In this document: positions 44,320 through 53,282 of the stretch, piece by piece
Numbering within the stretch: the first letter of the stretch is position 1
How the letters are laid out: each line of letters begins with the position of its first letter
From: Spirochaetia bacterium
GTDB lineage: Bacteria > Spirochaetota > Leptospiria > Leptospirales > Leptonemataceae
Assembly: GCA_009885105.1 (NCBI GenBank)
Contig: VFLI01000061.1
Span: 1-53,282 of the forward strand
DNA length: 53,282 nucleotides
Reading direction: 5' to 3'
The notes under the pieces: generated by a model
What the model saw: only the letters and a program-made list of their open reading frames with translations
What the model was told of the DNA's origin: nothing
Database searches by the model: none
Position numbers and translations under genes: made by a program

Positions 44320-46430
44320 TGTTGAAGAACCTTCTGATCCGGGATGTAAATCTCAAATCGGACCCAGCCGGACTCCCTGCCGTTATCGGCAAGTTCAATC
44401 AGGCCGCCTTTATATTCCAGAAGACTCCGGCTCTGAAAAAGTCCGAGCCCCCGGCCCGAACCGATGTCCTTTGTGGTCACGAAACCGTCGAAAATATTTT
44501 TTTCAACTTTCTCAGGGATTGCCTCTCCGTTATTTTCAACCGTGATTCTGCAGTGAGTGTGGTCTTCGTTCCAACGTGCCTGAATATGTATCTGGGGTTC
44601 CGTGCTGGTGTTTGAGTAATAGATGGCATTCATGAATACATTTCTTAATACCTGTAAGTACAGGCTGTTATTCAACTCAATGAAAACAGCTTCCGGCACA
44701 GTCATTTTCACTTTTATGTTTTTAAACTTTGTTCTTTCTTTGCTTTCCTTCTGTGCGGCTTCCAGCGCCGCCCGGATAAGAACGGAAATGGAAACTTCTT
44801 CGATATTTTCACCGTCGACTCCGGTTACTCCGCGCAATTCCTTGATCACGGCGGCGCTCTTCTGAACGCCTTTGTTGATGTTCAGAAAATATGTATCCGT
44901 CATGGAAAACTGTTCATTAAAATATTTCTTTAGTTCCACTGCTTCAGGATCGTCGTTTCCACTCAGAATATCATTCAGTACAGACTGGATATCCATGTAC
45001 ACGCGTTTGAATCCGTTGACGCCGCCCAGAATATAGTTTAACGGGTTGTTGAGTTCATGGGCAATTCCGGCGGCTATTTTCATAAGCGCCGTTTTCTTTT
45101 CCGAGACGACAAGTTTGTCCTGCGCATTTCTCAGGTCTTCCAACGCCAGCTGCAGATTTTCAGTTCTTTCTTTCACCTGTTGTTCCAGACGTTTATTCAT
45201 TTCATCCTTGAGATCCAGAGCTTCCCTCTGCGCATTTTCTTTTTCCGCTTTCATGATGTTGATCTTGTCGCCCAATCCAAGGGAGAGGAGAATGATTTCA
45301 AAAGCCGATCCAAACATGATGCCGTTGTTGGTAAAAAAATTATTGGGCAGGAAACCGGCAGACTTCAAACCCGTAACGATCATGCCGATCAGGAACATCA
45401 ACCAGGCAATCATGAAATAACGGGCGGGTCTGTAACCTTTGATCATCGTCTTGAATCCGGAGTAAAGAACTATAAAAGGAAGCGAAACAGCAAGCGCCAC
45501 GCCGAATTTAATGCTGATGGCGTAATTTAAGAATAATGTGCTGATCATAAGTATCAATGCCAGGATTACTCCAAACCGGCTGACATGATACATTCTGGGA
45601 GTATACACTTGCATCTTTAAGAAAGACATGCAGAACATCAGACCAAAGAAAAATCCGCCGCCGATAAAGAATGGCACGCTCTTGTTCGAAAACCAGATCA
45701 GACCCGGCCACAAATACTCGAAAGCATAGCCGGTCAGCGACATCTGGAAAAAAGCATAGCTCACAAGATACAGAACATAAAACACATAGCTGTAATCCCA
45801 GATGGTAAAAAACACAAATAGATTGTAAAGAATCATTACTATAATAATTCCATAGTAAATGCCGTAAGCGTACTGGGAATCATGATCCTGACGCGCAAAT
45901 TCATGGATCGACCAAACGGTCACCGGAAACTGCATGGAACTTTCGGTTTCCATTCGCAAATAGAACTCAGTTTCATCATTCCGGGCCAGCGAAAAACGGA
46001 AAGAAGCATTCTTCTGTTTGATCTCTCGCTGCGAAAACTCAAAAGAATCGCCCGATTCCTTCATCTGCGTAATCTTCTCCCGGGTGTAATAAAACTGAAT
46101 TCTGTCTATTAAAGGATATCCAATTTCCAGGAGCCAGTCCTGGTTCACTGCGCTTTCATTTCTCAAATGGATGCGAATCCAGTATGCGGAATTGGTGAAT
46201 CCGAAATTCGGAACAAGTTTTTCAGACTTTTTCCAGGGGAGGACAGCTGCTGGATTCATGATTTCCTGAATTGAATATTTTTTCTCCTTATCCTCCAGGT
46301 ATTCCAGATTCAGGCCCAGCTGGTATTCTCCGGTCCCCTCGGTCAGAATTACCGGCTCCGTCGCGCCGAGAGGAAATTGCCAGATTATGAAAGTAATAAA
46401 TATAAATATATAAAAGTATTTATATTTCAT
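44316..46430 (-). CDS. 7TMR-DISM sensor histidine kinase (core type A)
   Basis: Predicted 704-residue membrane kinase. A signal peptide is followed by a 7TMR-DISMED2-type extracytoplasmic domain (LEYLEDKEKKYSIQEI; VPNFGFTNSAYWIRIHLRN) and seven membrane helices (about 195-400). A coiled coil (DEMNKRLEQQVKERTENLQL) joins the H-box GIAHELNNPLNYILGG. The ATPase domain has ENNGEAIPE, with Asn in place of the G1 Asp, and FDGFVTTKDIGSGRGLGLF. It starts in an ATGA overlap with the upstream kinase gene. The core is closely related to those at 49332, 51460 and 53064. Confidence 0.9.
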   Translation of the reverse strand: MKYKYFYIFIFITFIIWQFPLGATEPVILTEGTGEYQLGLNLEYLEDKEKKYSIQEIMNPAAVLPWKKSEKLVPNFGFTNSAYWIRIHLRNESAVNQDWLLEIGYPLIDRIQFYYTREKITQMKESGDSFEFSQREIKQKNASFRFSLARNDETEFYLRMETESSMQFPVTVWSIHEFARQDHDSQYAYGIYYGIIIVMILYNLFVFFTIWDYSYVFYVLYLVSYAFFQMSLTGYAFEYLWPGLIWFSNKSVPFFIGGGFFFGLMFCMSFLKMQVYTPRMYHVSRFGVILALILMISTLFLNYAISIKFGVALAVSLPFIVLYSGFKTMIKGYRPARYFMIAWLMFLIGMIVTGLKSAGFLPNNFFTNNGIMFGSAFEIILLSLGLGDKINIMKAEKENAQREALDLKDEMNKRLEQQVKERTENLQLALEDLRNAQDKLVVSEKKTALMKIAAGIAHELNNPLNYILGGVNGFKRVYMDIQSVLNDILSGNDDPEAVELKKYFNEQFSMTDTYFLNINKGVQKSAAVIKELRGVTGVDGENIEEVSISVLIRAALEAAQKESKERTKFKNIKVKMTVPEAVFIELNNSLYLQVLRNVFMNAIYYSNTSTEPQIHIQARWNEDHTHCRITVENNGEAIPEKVEKNIFDGFVTTKDIGSGRGLGLFQSRSLLEYKGGLIELADNGRESGWVRFEIYIPDQKVLQQ

Positions 46431-49312
46431 ATTTCTAATGCATCTCCCGACAACGGAAGCCATATCCTGAAACAGGCCCCGCCAAGATTTTTCGAATCGA
46501 GAATCGACAGATCCCCCTGATGGTTGGTTATGATTTTTCCGCTTATGGCAAGGCCCAGGCCCGTTCCTTTGCCCGGAGGTTTTGTGGTAAAAAAAGCCTT
46601 TAAGATTTTTTCTTTCAGATCATCGGGAACTCCAGGGCCATTGTCTTCTATATATATAGCAATGCCCTCCTTCCCATCCTTTGACTCCGTCATGCCCGAT
46701 ATTAATATTCTGCCTTCGTAGTCGTTTCCGTTCCTTTTCTCTTTTTCAATGCGCTCGTCTATTGCGTCTGATGCGTTGGCAATGATATTTGTAAACACCT
46801 GGCTCAAATGCGAAGGCCGGCATGTTATCGTCGGCAGTCCGTCCATCCGGCGTTCGACTTTATGCCTTTTTATTCGCGATGTCAGAATTACCAGTGTTTC
46901 GTCCATGGTTTCTGATAAATTGACGCCGGGCAGAGGCAGCGCATCCATGCGGCTGAAATTTCGGAGCGCTCCGTTTATCTGCGTAACCTTTTCCACACCG
47001 AGCTGAATGTTATCCAGATAGGATCGCAGCTTTTCGAAACGCGCGGCGAAATCCTGCGCCACTTCCTGCGCTTCCGGGTCGCTGCCGATCAATTCTTTCA
47101 GAATATCCTCAAAGTTCTTAATTTCACTTTTCAGATTTGCGTTCGAGCCCATAATATAGTTGGCCGGATTGCTGATTTCATGAGCCACACCGGCCACCAT
47201 CTGACCAAGTGTGGACATTTTCTCCGCCTGTGTGAGCTGTTCCTGCGCATCCGAAAGATCCTGCTTTATTCTGATAAAATCTGATTTGATTCCATCCAGC
47301 TGCCGCCCGGATGACTGGATTTCCTCCTGCATCTTCTGGTTGTCAGCCTGCAGAGCGTTTCGCTTTCGCACCTCTTGAACGAACATCTCGCCGTGGTAGA
47401 TCGGCGCGGCAAGAAGACGCGACAGTCGGAAAAGCATCTCCGGCGACGACTGAAATTTATTTTCCTGCCGGGAACCGTTCGAAATGCAGACCATCATTCC
47501 GGCGACCGTGGTTTCTATGATCAACGGGACGGCGATCAGCATCTCCGGGAATTTCTGTTTATCGGAAAAATCGGAAGCATTCTGTCCGTCTTCTGTGCAA
47601 GGAATGCTGTCTGAATAGGGTTCTGCAAAATACGAAACCTCGCCCGGATTGAAATGTGAAGGGTCGTATTGTTTTTTTTCCAGATCAAAACTATAAATAC
47701 CAAGCTGCTTACGCGAAAAAATCTGCCGGGCGATCTGTGGAAACACCTGATTCATCAGTATGGAGCCCTTTGGCAGCGCCATCGCCGGATACTGCGCGCC
47801 CAGTTTTACCGAGGTTTTGCCGGAGCCCTTCGCATCCCTGCCGGCGATGAAAAAAGCGACGGCGTCCAGTCCAAAATTCTTCTGCAGATAGCTTCCGATT
47901 CCCGCGGCTATGTGCGCTACTTCCGGCGATTTCTGCACAGTGACCGCTGCCTCAACAATGGATTCGATTTCTTTCTTCTGACCCGCCAGCGTTTCGTTAG
48001 CCGATTGAAGTTCGGCTGTCCTGTCCTGTACCTGAATTTCCAGCTCCCGCGTCCATTCCTCTTTTAGCCGGATATTGTTCTCCAGCTGTGTCATCGCTTC
48101 GCGCTGAGCTTTTTCCGTCTCCAGCTTCATGATGTTGATCCTGTCCGCAAGGCCCAACGACAGCAGTGTGACTTCCAGCGCGGAGCCGATCTGGATAGCG
48201 TAGATGGTTACAAAAGTGCTGGGCAGAAGTCCAAAGCTCATCGCTCCATAAATAATTGCGCCGACCAGCAATGTGATGAAGGCCAGCATGTAATAGCGCG
48301 CCGGCCGGTAATTTTTGATGAGTGAGACAGTTCCGGCAGTGATGAGCAGAGCCATCCCTGCCATGGCCAGGCCGGCGGTGATTTGAACTGTCAGGCGATA
48401 GGGAAGAAATAGAGAAAGAAAAATCGAAATAAAAAATAATCCGGTGAATCCATTTATCGTAAAATAGAGTTTCCTCGCATGGGCCGCGAGCTTGAGGTAA
48501 TCATTGGTAAAAAAACACATCCACATACCTGTGAAACCAATAAAAGTGGGCAGCCCGTGTTCCGCTGTCCAGGCATTAAAGTAACTGAAGAACTGATAAG
48601 AATAACCGTTGAGCGTGATCTGGAACATGGAAAATCCCAGCACAAAGAAAATATAGTACAGGTAGCTTTTGTCGCGTATACTTAAAAATACAAAAAGATT
48701 GTAAATTATCATTACTATCATGATGCCGTAATACAGGCCCATGATATACTGCCCTGAACTGACTTTTTCTATATATGCGTTCTTCAGCCAAACCTTCACC
48801 GGGAACTGCATCACGCTGCCTGTTTCAATTCTGAAATACACATATTTTTCAGAAGACGGTTCTAAATTCAGCGGAATTAAAAAGAATCGGTCCTTGATCT
48901 GTCTCTGCGAAAATGGCAGCCGTCGCCCGGTTTTTTGAGAGCGCATTTTTCCCGCTCCGTCAAAAATATAAAACTCGATCTCATCCAGATGAGGGTAGCT
49001 GATTTCGATAAGGGACTCTTTGAAAGTAACCGTGCTGTTTTTGATTTTGAATCGGCCCCAGAATCTGGACCGAGTGAAGCCGAAATTCGGAACTTCTTTT
49101 GTATTTTTAATAAATTTATTATTAAAATCAGCAGAGGAAACCTGGCCAATATTCCAGGAACCGCCAGCGTCCTCCAGATATTCCAGAGCTGTGCCGAGCG
49201 CGTATTCTTCTTTGCCCTCCGACAGAACAACCGGTTCAATCGCCAGCAGCGAAGAGCGGGAAAAAGTAAATATTATTGCTAATATTAATATTCTGTATAT
49301 TTTCTTGCCCAT
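46427..49312 (-). CDS. 7TMR-DISM sensor histidine kinase with GAF-like insert (core type B)
   Basis: Predicted 961-residue membrane kinase, the largest of the array. It has a signal peptide, DISMED2 domain ([35 protein letters not shown]) and seven membrane helices. A coiled coil is followed by a GAF-like cytoplasmic domain (about 455-655: [34 protein letters not shown]). After a second coiled coil comes the H-box [15 protein letters not shown], then an ordinary ATPase domain with [10 protein letters not shown] and [18 protein letters not shown]. It could integrate an outside signal with a cytoplasmic one. The start at 49312 gives a proper signal peptide; an ATG at 49381 lies within the upstream gene. 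Confidence 0.9.
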   Translation of the reverse strand: MGKKIYRILILAIIFTFSRSSLLAIEPVVLSEGKEEYALGTALEYLEDAGGSWNIGQVSSADFNNKFIKNTKEVPNFGFTRSRFWGRFKIKNSTVTFKESLIEISYPHLDEIEFYIFDGAGKMRSQKTGRRLPFSQRQIKDRFFLIPLNLEPSSEKYVYFRIETGSVMQFPVKVWLKNAYIEKVSSGQYIMGLYYGIMIVMIIYNLFVFLSIRDKSYLYYIFFVLGFSMFQITLNGYSYQFFSYFNAWTAEHGLPTFIGFTGMWMCFFTNDYLKLAAHARKLYFTINGFTGLFFISIFLSLFLPYRLTVQITAGLAMAGMALLITAGTVSLIKNYRPARYYMLAFITLLVGAIIYGAMSFGLLPSTFVTIYAIQIGSALEVTLLSLGLADRINIMKLETEKAQREAMTQLENNIRLKEEWTRELEIQVQDRTAELQSANETLAGQKKEIESIVEAAVTVQKSPEVAHIAAGIGSYLQKNFGLDAVAFFIAGRDAKGSGKTSVKLGAQYPAMALPKGSILMNQVFPQIARQIFSRKQLGIYSFDLEKKQYDPSHFNPGEVSYFAEPYSDSIPCTEDGQNASDFSDKQKFPEMLIAVPLIIETTVAGMMVCISNGSRQENKFQSSPEMLFRLSRLLAAPIYHGEMFVQEVRKRNALQADNQKMQEEIQSSGRQLDGIKSDFIRIKQDLSDAQEQLTQAEKMSTLGQMVAGVAHEISNPANYIMGSNANLKSEIKNFEDILKELIGSDPEAQEVAQDFAARFEKLRSYLDNIQLGVEKVTQINGALRNFSRMDALPLPGVNLSETMDETLVILTSRIKRHKVERRMDGLPTITCRPSHLSQVFTNIIANASDAIDERIEKEKRNGNDYEGRILISGMTESKDGKEGIAIYIEDNGPGVPDDLKEKILKAFFTTKPPGKGTGLGLAISGKIITNHQGDLSILDSKNLGGACFRIWLPLSGDALEI

Positions 49313-49331
49313 GTCGCTTTCTTTCCCGCTC

Positions 49332-51467
49332 TTATTGCCCGCCTGACATTGAAACAATAACCGGTACCCGTTTGGCCGCAACCGGTATTACTATCTCAAA
49401 CCTGACCCAGCCCGACTCCCGGCCGTTATCCGTCAGCTCTATCGAACCATGAATAGATTCCAGAAGACTTCTGCTCTGAAAAAGCCCCAACCCGCGGCCG
49501 GCGCCAATGTCCCTGGTCGTCACAAAACCGTCAAAAATCTTTTGTTCAATATCTTTGGTGATTCCAGGGCCGTTATTCTCAATAGAAATGCCGCATGCCG
49601 ATTCATCATTGTTCCATAACGCCGAAATGCGAATTTCCGGGTCAGAATTCTGGTTGGAAAAATAGATAGAATTCATGCATACATTTTTCAACGCCTGCAG
49701 AATTACATCGCGGTTTAATTCAAGGACAATCGTATCCGACACATTCAGGGTGACTCTTATTTCATTCATATTTCCCTTTTCCCGGCTTTGGGACTGCGCG
49801 CGATTGAGCGCGCTCTCAATCAGTTCGAGTATCGATAACTCTTCCATGGTATCACCGTCGACTCCGGTAACGCCGCGCAGTTCACTGATAACGGCGGCGC
49901 TTTTCTCCACGCCTTTCTGGATGCCGGTCATCAATTTGTCAGACTTTGAAAACTGCGATTTGAAATATTCTTTCAGTTCAACTGCCTCGGCATTATCATT
50001 CGCGCCTAAAATATCATTCAGTACATTTTGAATATCACGATAAACCTGTTTGAATCCGCTGAAACCGGCCGCGATGTAGTTTAGCGGATTGTTCAATTCA
50101 TGCGCAATGCCGGCAGCGATCTTCATCAGCGCAGATTTCTTTTCAGATGAGACAAGCATGCTCTGCGCGCTCTTCAATTCTGCCAGAGCCTGCATCAGAT
50201 GTTCCGTTCGTTCCTTTACCTGCTGCTCCAGGCGCGTGTTCATATCGTCTTTTAAGGCCAATGCTTCACGCTGCGCGGTTTCCTTCTCCGCTTTCATGCT
50301 GTTGATACGGTCGGCAAGGCCCAGAGAGAGCAGGGTGACTTCCATTGCCGATCCAAAAAACAAAGCATTCTCTGTAAAAAAATTGGATGGCAGTGCGGCG
50401 CTTATTTTCAAAAAAATAAAAAAGGCGCCCAGAAGAAACACAGTGAAGGCCAGTATTAAATATTTTGACGATTTGTGCCCTTTTTTCCAACAGTAGAAGG
50501 ATGCGATAAATATTAGAGCGGTTCCGGGCAGAGTAGTGCCGATTAGCAGCACTGCCGTTGTTGAATATTTTACAAAAAAGTTTGAAAGGAAGCCGCATAG
50601 GAAAGCAAGAGCAAACAATCCAAATAAATTTCTGAGCGTCCGGCTGTAATCTTTGAGGTTTAAGAAGGTAACCACAAAGAAAACAAGAAATATAGCCGAC
50701 ATGTTGCCGAATAAAAACAGCGAGTGGTTCGCCATCCACGGCGATTCGGGCCAGAGTAATTGAAAGGCCAGTCCATGGTAGGCGAAGAAGAAGGAGGCAA
50801 AGCAGAATATATACAATACATAGAATAAATATCCGGGATCGCGCACTGAGAAGTAAACAAATAAATTGTAAAATATCATTATTAAAAGGATGCCCAGATA
50901 GATTCCGAGTATTAAGTTCAGATTTGCGTCATATTTCCGGAACGCTTCCGGCTGCCAGACGATCAGCGGAAGCGCTTCATGGATACCGTCATGGTTCGCG
51001 ACACGGATTAGAATCTGGATATCCCTTGCCGGCGCGATACTGAAATTAAATATAAAATTGCGATGGTCAACGGGGCGGGAATGATACGGTAAGCGTTCGC
51101 CTGTCCTGTATGCTGTGACGACACCGTCCTGTACAAAATATAGATCCAGATAATCGAGGATGGCGGAAGCGATTTCCAGAATCATTTTTTTTTCCACTGG
51201 AAACCGGCTGTGCAGTTTCACACGGACCCAGAAAACTGATCGGGAAAAGCCAAAGTTGGGGACCAGGGCCATACTCCGCACCCAGGCACTGCTGTCCATT
51301 GAGCGCACCTGATCGATTGTCCGATGTCCGTCACTATCCTCCAGATATTCCAGATGCAGCCCGAGCGGATATTGTTTGATGTCCTCCTGCAGGATGACCG
51401 GCTCAAGCGCGAACAGCGGCTGCCTGAAAAAGACGATGAAAAGAATCACAAAAATTATTCTACGCAT
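49332..51467 (-). CDS. 7TMR-DISM sensor histidine kinase (core type A)
   Basis: Predicted 711-residue membrane kinase. The signal peptide MRRIIFVILFIVFFRQPLFA is followed by LEPVILQE, a DISMED2 domain (LEYLEDSDGHRTIDQV; VPNFGFSRSVFWVRVKLHS), seven membrane helices, a coiled coil, the H-box GIAHELNNPLNYI, and an ATPase domain with ENNGPGITKD (Asn for Asp in G1) and FDGFVTTRDIGAGRGLGLF. It overlaps the previous kinase gene by 8 bases through the junction ATGCGTA. The same junction is preserved at the relic ORF 52925-53071. Confidence 0.9.
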   Translation of the reverse strand: MRRIIFVILFIVFFRQPLFALEPVILQEDIKQYPLGLHLEYLEDSDGHRTIDQVRSMDSSAWVRSMALVPNFGFSRSVFWVRVKLHSRFPVEKKMILEIASAILDYLDLYFVQDGVVTAYRTGERLPYHSRPVDHRNFIFNFSIAPARDIQILIRVANHDGIHEALPLIVWQPEAFRKYDANLNLILGIYLGILLIMIFYNLFVYFSVRDPGYLFYVLYIFCFASFFFAYHGLAFQLLWPESPWMANHSLFLFGNMSAIFLVFFVVTFLNLKDYSRTLRNLFGLFALAFLCGFLSNFFVKYSTTAVLLIGTTLPGTALIFIASFYCWKKGHKSSKYLILAFTVFLLGAFFIFLKISAALPSNFFTENALFFGSAMEVTLLSLGLADRINSMKAEKETAQREALALKDDMNTRLEQQVKERTEHLMQALAELKSAQSMLVSSEKKSALMKIAAGIAHELNNPLNYIAAGFSGFKQVYRDIQNVLNDILGANDNAEAVELKEYFKSQFSKSDKLMTGIQKGVEKSAAVISELRGVTGVDGDTMEELSILELIESALNRAQSQSREKGNMNEIRVTLNVSDTIVLELNRDVILQALKNVCMNSIYFSNQNSDPEIRISALWNNDESACGISIENNGPGITKDIEQKIFDGFVTTRDIGAGRGLGLFQSRSLLESIHGSIELTDNGRESGWVRFEIVIPVAAKRVPVIVSMSGGQ

Positions 51468-52935
51468 GCGCTTCCTCTGCAGATTTCGCGCCGACTGGTA
51501 TTCTCACCTCAAACTTCACCCAGCCCGACTTCCGGCCGTGATCCGTCAGTTCAATAGCGCCGCCTTTGTATTCCAGAAGGCTGCGGCTCTGGAAAAGTCC
51601 CAGTCCGCGTCCGGCGCCGATATCTTTTGTTGTCACAAAACCGTCGAAAATCTTCTGCTCGATTTCTTCGCGGATCGGATCACCGTTATTATTTATGGAT
51701 AATCTGATTGCCGATAGATTGTTATCCCATTCTGCCTGGATACGGATTTCCGGCTCCGCACTGCTGCTGGAATGATAGATTGCATTCATGAATATATTTT
51801 TCAACACTTGAAGATACAGATTGCGGTTCAATTCCAGTATCATCACTGCCGGTACCTTCAACATTACTTTAATTTTATTATATTTTGCTTTTTCCTTGCT
51901 TTCATTCTGCGCCAGATGGAGCGCGGCTTTAACCAGATCAAGCAGCGATACCTCTTCATCTATTTCTCCGTCTACACCGGTAATCCCGCGCAGTTCTTTG
52001 ATTACGGCAGCGCTTTTCTGGACGCCTTTGTTGATATTTTGAAAATATTTTTCAGTCATGGAAAACTGTTCGTCAAAATATTTCTTGAGTTCCAGGGCGT
52101 CGGGCTCGTCGTTCGCGTCCAGAATTTCATTCAATACAGCCTGGATATCCATGTATACGCGTTTGGATCCACTGACGCCGCCCAGAATGTAATTCAATGG
52201 ATTGTTCAGCTCATGCGCGATGCCGGCTGCGATCTTCATGAGGGCGGATTTCTTTTCCGATGCGACGAGCTGTGTCTGACTCTTTCTCAATTCCCCCAGG
52301 GTCCCCTGGAGTTTATCGCGTTCATCTGTCAATAATTCTTCCGAACTGGTGATCACGAAATTTGCATACAGGCTGAAAGTCAGCATAAAAATCAATAAAC
52401 CTGCTATGGTGAATATTTTAAAATATTCAATAAATGTATCTGATAAAGTAATAATGGGATCGAAAAAAGAACCGTGGATGATTAAAAATGTATAAGATAC
52501 GCTCAGTAAAGTGATTATCGATATTTTATATCCGGCCTCTTTCTTTGAAAAAAGAAACAGGGGCACAATTACAAATAAAACCATGTAGGGCGCATTGTAC
52601 GGATTTTTAAGGCCTACCAGCAATCCATTGACAATTACAACAGTGTAGCCCGTAAATATACAAAAATACAATTTCGCATACAAATGCTTTTTATAATAAT
52701 TCATTACCAGGGTGCCGAGCGCCAGTATTCCAGAAATGAAATGAACGAAAAACAATGCACGGGCTTCTCCGAAATACGGCAAGAATAAAGAGAAGTATGA
52801 AAACAAATGCAGTGTGGCCATTACAGAAAACATGTTGCCCATGCGAATATATTTTTTATCTTCAGGATTGAGTCCGGAGGTAATCCCAATATTGATCGTT
52901 CTTCCGAAAAAATTGGATATTGATCTAAAAAGCAT
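51460..52935 (-). CDS. membrane sensor histidine kinase with a non-DISM sensor (core type A)
   Basis: Predicted 491-residue kinase. The N-terminal 190 residues hold about six membrane helices (MFSVMATLHLFSYFSLFLPY; YAKLYFCIFTGYTVVIVNGL) with no extracytoplasmic domain, unlike its neighbours. From the coiled coil onward (LGELRKSQTQLVASEKKSAL) it is nearly a copy of the neighbouring type A cores: GIAHELNNPLNYILGG, NNNGDPIREE (Asn in G1), FDGFVTTKDIGAGRGLGLF. It starts at ATG 52935, or 52953. Its 5' end overlaps a relic of a DISM-kinase start, so this gene probably arose by replacing the sensor half of an older DISM kinase. Confidence 0.88.
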   Translation of the reverse strand: MLFRSISNFFGRTINIGITSGLNPEDKKYIRMGNMFSVMATLHLFSYFSLFLPYFGEARALFFVHFISGILALGTLVMNYYKKHLYAKLYFCIFTGYTVVIVNGLLVGLKNPYNAPYMVLFVIVPLFLFSKKEAGYKISIITLLSVSYTFLIIHGSFFDPIITLSDTFIEYFKIFTIAGLLIFMLTFSLYANFVITSSEELLTDERDKLQGTLGELRKSQTQLVASEKKSALMKIAAGIAHELNNPLNYILGGVSGSKRVYMDIQAVLNEILDANDEPDALELKKYFDEQFSMTEKYFQNINKGVQKSAAVIKELRGITGVDGEIDEEVSLLDLVKAALHLAQNESKEKAKYNKIKVMLKVPAVMILELNRNLYLQVLKNIFMNAIYHSSSSAEPEIRIQAEWDNNLSAIRLSINNNGDPIREEIEQKIFDGFVTTKDIGAGRGLGLFQSRSLLEYKGGAIELTDHGRKSGWVKFEVRIPVGAKSAEEAHA

Positions 52936-53071
52936 AATAAAAATCCCGCCCATCGTTTGCGACCACTGGCAGTTTGTCGCTGCGGCCTTCTTCTTGAACG
53001 ACCGGCTCCAGCGTAGAGAGCGGCTGTCTGACAGAGACGAAGACCAAAATCATTAAATATAATTTACGCAT
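52925..53071 (-). pseudogene. relic 5' end of a 7TMR-DISM kinase gene
   Basis: A 48-codon ORF that begins inside the last codons of the upstream kinase gene and stops 11 bases inside the next. Its start MRKLYLMILVFVSVRQPL, then STLEPVVQEE, matches the signal peptide and first mature residues of the kinase at 49332 (MRRIIFVILFIVFFRQPL, then FALEPVILQE). The overlap with the upstream stop is the same 8-base arrangement. The remaining 20 residues are unrelated. It is best read as the left-over start of a replaced gene; translation may still couple the neighbouring kinases. Confidence 0.7.
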
Positions 53072-53282
53072 ACATTTCCTCTTTCGATTTCACGCCGACG
53101 GGTATTTTCACCTCAAACTTTACCCAGCCCGAATCCCGGCCGTGATCGGTCAGCTCCAGGGAACCGCCGCAATATTCAAGCAGGCTCCGGCTCTGAAAGA
53201 GTCCCAGTCCGCGCCCGCCTCCGATGTCTTTTGTTGTCACAAAGCCGTCAAAAATTCTGGATTCATATTCCGCCGCGACAGC
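53064..53282 (-). CDS. C-terminal end of another type A histidine kinase (cut by window edge)
   Basis: The last 72 residues of a kinase whose start lies beyond the window. They contain FDGFVTTKDIGGGRGLGLF, SRSLLEYCGGSLELTDHG and DSGWVKFEVKIPVG, closely matching the ATPase C-termini of the kinases at 44316, 49332 and 51460. The sensor type cannot be seen. It shows that the kinase array continues to the right. Confidence 0.88.
   Translation of the reverse strand, partial: AVAAEYESRIFDGFVTTKDIGGGRGLGLFQSRSLLEYCGGSLELTDHGRDSGWVKFEVKIPVGVKSKEEMYA

Noticed and set aside
46427..49312. Hybrid kinase with a receiver domain in the array
   Set aside because: The extra cytoplasmic domain has no acidic pocket or phosphoacceptor Asp and looks GAF-like instead.

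Overview
The window looks like a chromosomal segment of a spirochaete of the order Leptospirales (Leptospira / Leptonema / Turneriella relatives). The indicators are a very long GreA (931 residues), TRL-like lipoproteins, an MBOAT acyltransferase followed by a DUF1574-type protein, many lipoproteins with relaxed lipoboxes, and a large set of 7TMR-DISM sensor kinases. This rests on family recall; no database search was run. No rRNA, tRNA, CRISPR array, phage gene or transposase was seen.

Region 1 (1-6.5 kb) is cell envelope. It holds a tightly overlapped cluster of three TRL-like lipoproteins, a predicted beta-barrel protein and another lipoprotein (+), facing a large secreted protein of unknown function and a FecR-domain lipoprotein with its own terminator (-). 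Region 2 (6.5-21.7 kb) is mixed housekeeping and envelope: ComEC-like channel, RsmA/KsgA, MBOAT plus DUF1574, a radical SAM protein with unusual cysteine spacing, a GHKL ATPase, LspA, an ECF sigma factor with a putative membrane anti-sigma partner, the long GreA, and three related lipoproteins. Two of those lipoproteins have 5' ends lying in short inverted-repeat (MITE-like) elements.

Region 3 (21.8-39.3 kb) is chemotaxis and signalling. It holds an MCP, a patatin-like protein, two unknown helical proteins, a PAS-GAF-HisKA_3 kinase with CheD, a CheY, a REC-ATPase protein, a NarL-type regulator broken by a frameshift, and the operon MCP-cheW-cheR-cheA-cheB followed by a single REC protein whose 5' end carries an in-frame stop.

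Region 4 (39.3-53.3 kb, all minus strand) is the most striking part. It is one apparent operon of at least six histidine kinases (four with 7TMR-DISM sensors, one with a different membrane sensor, one cut by the window edge), mostly joined by ATGA or 8-base overlaps. It runs through a small linking ORF into two tandem REC-linked class III nucleotidyl cyclases. No stand-alone response regulator is in this operon, so the REC domains of the cyclases are the obvious candidate targets: a many-sensors-to-cyclic-nucleotide module (inference). The kinases alternate between two catalytic-core types. One type has Asn in place of the usual Asp of the G1 box. A 48-codon relic of a DISM-kinase start, upstream of the kinase with the different sensor, looks like the scar of a sensor-domain swap. 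One of the two cyclases has lost both transition-state residues, so a pair of one active and one degenerate subunit is possible.
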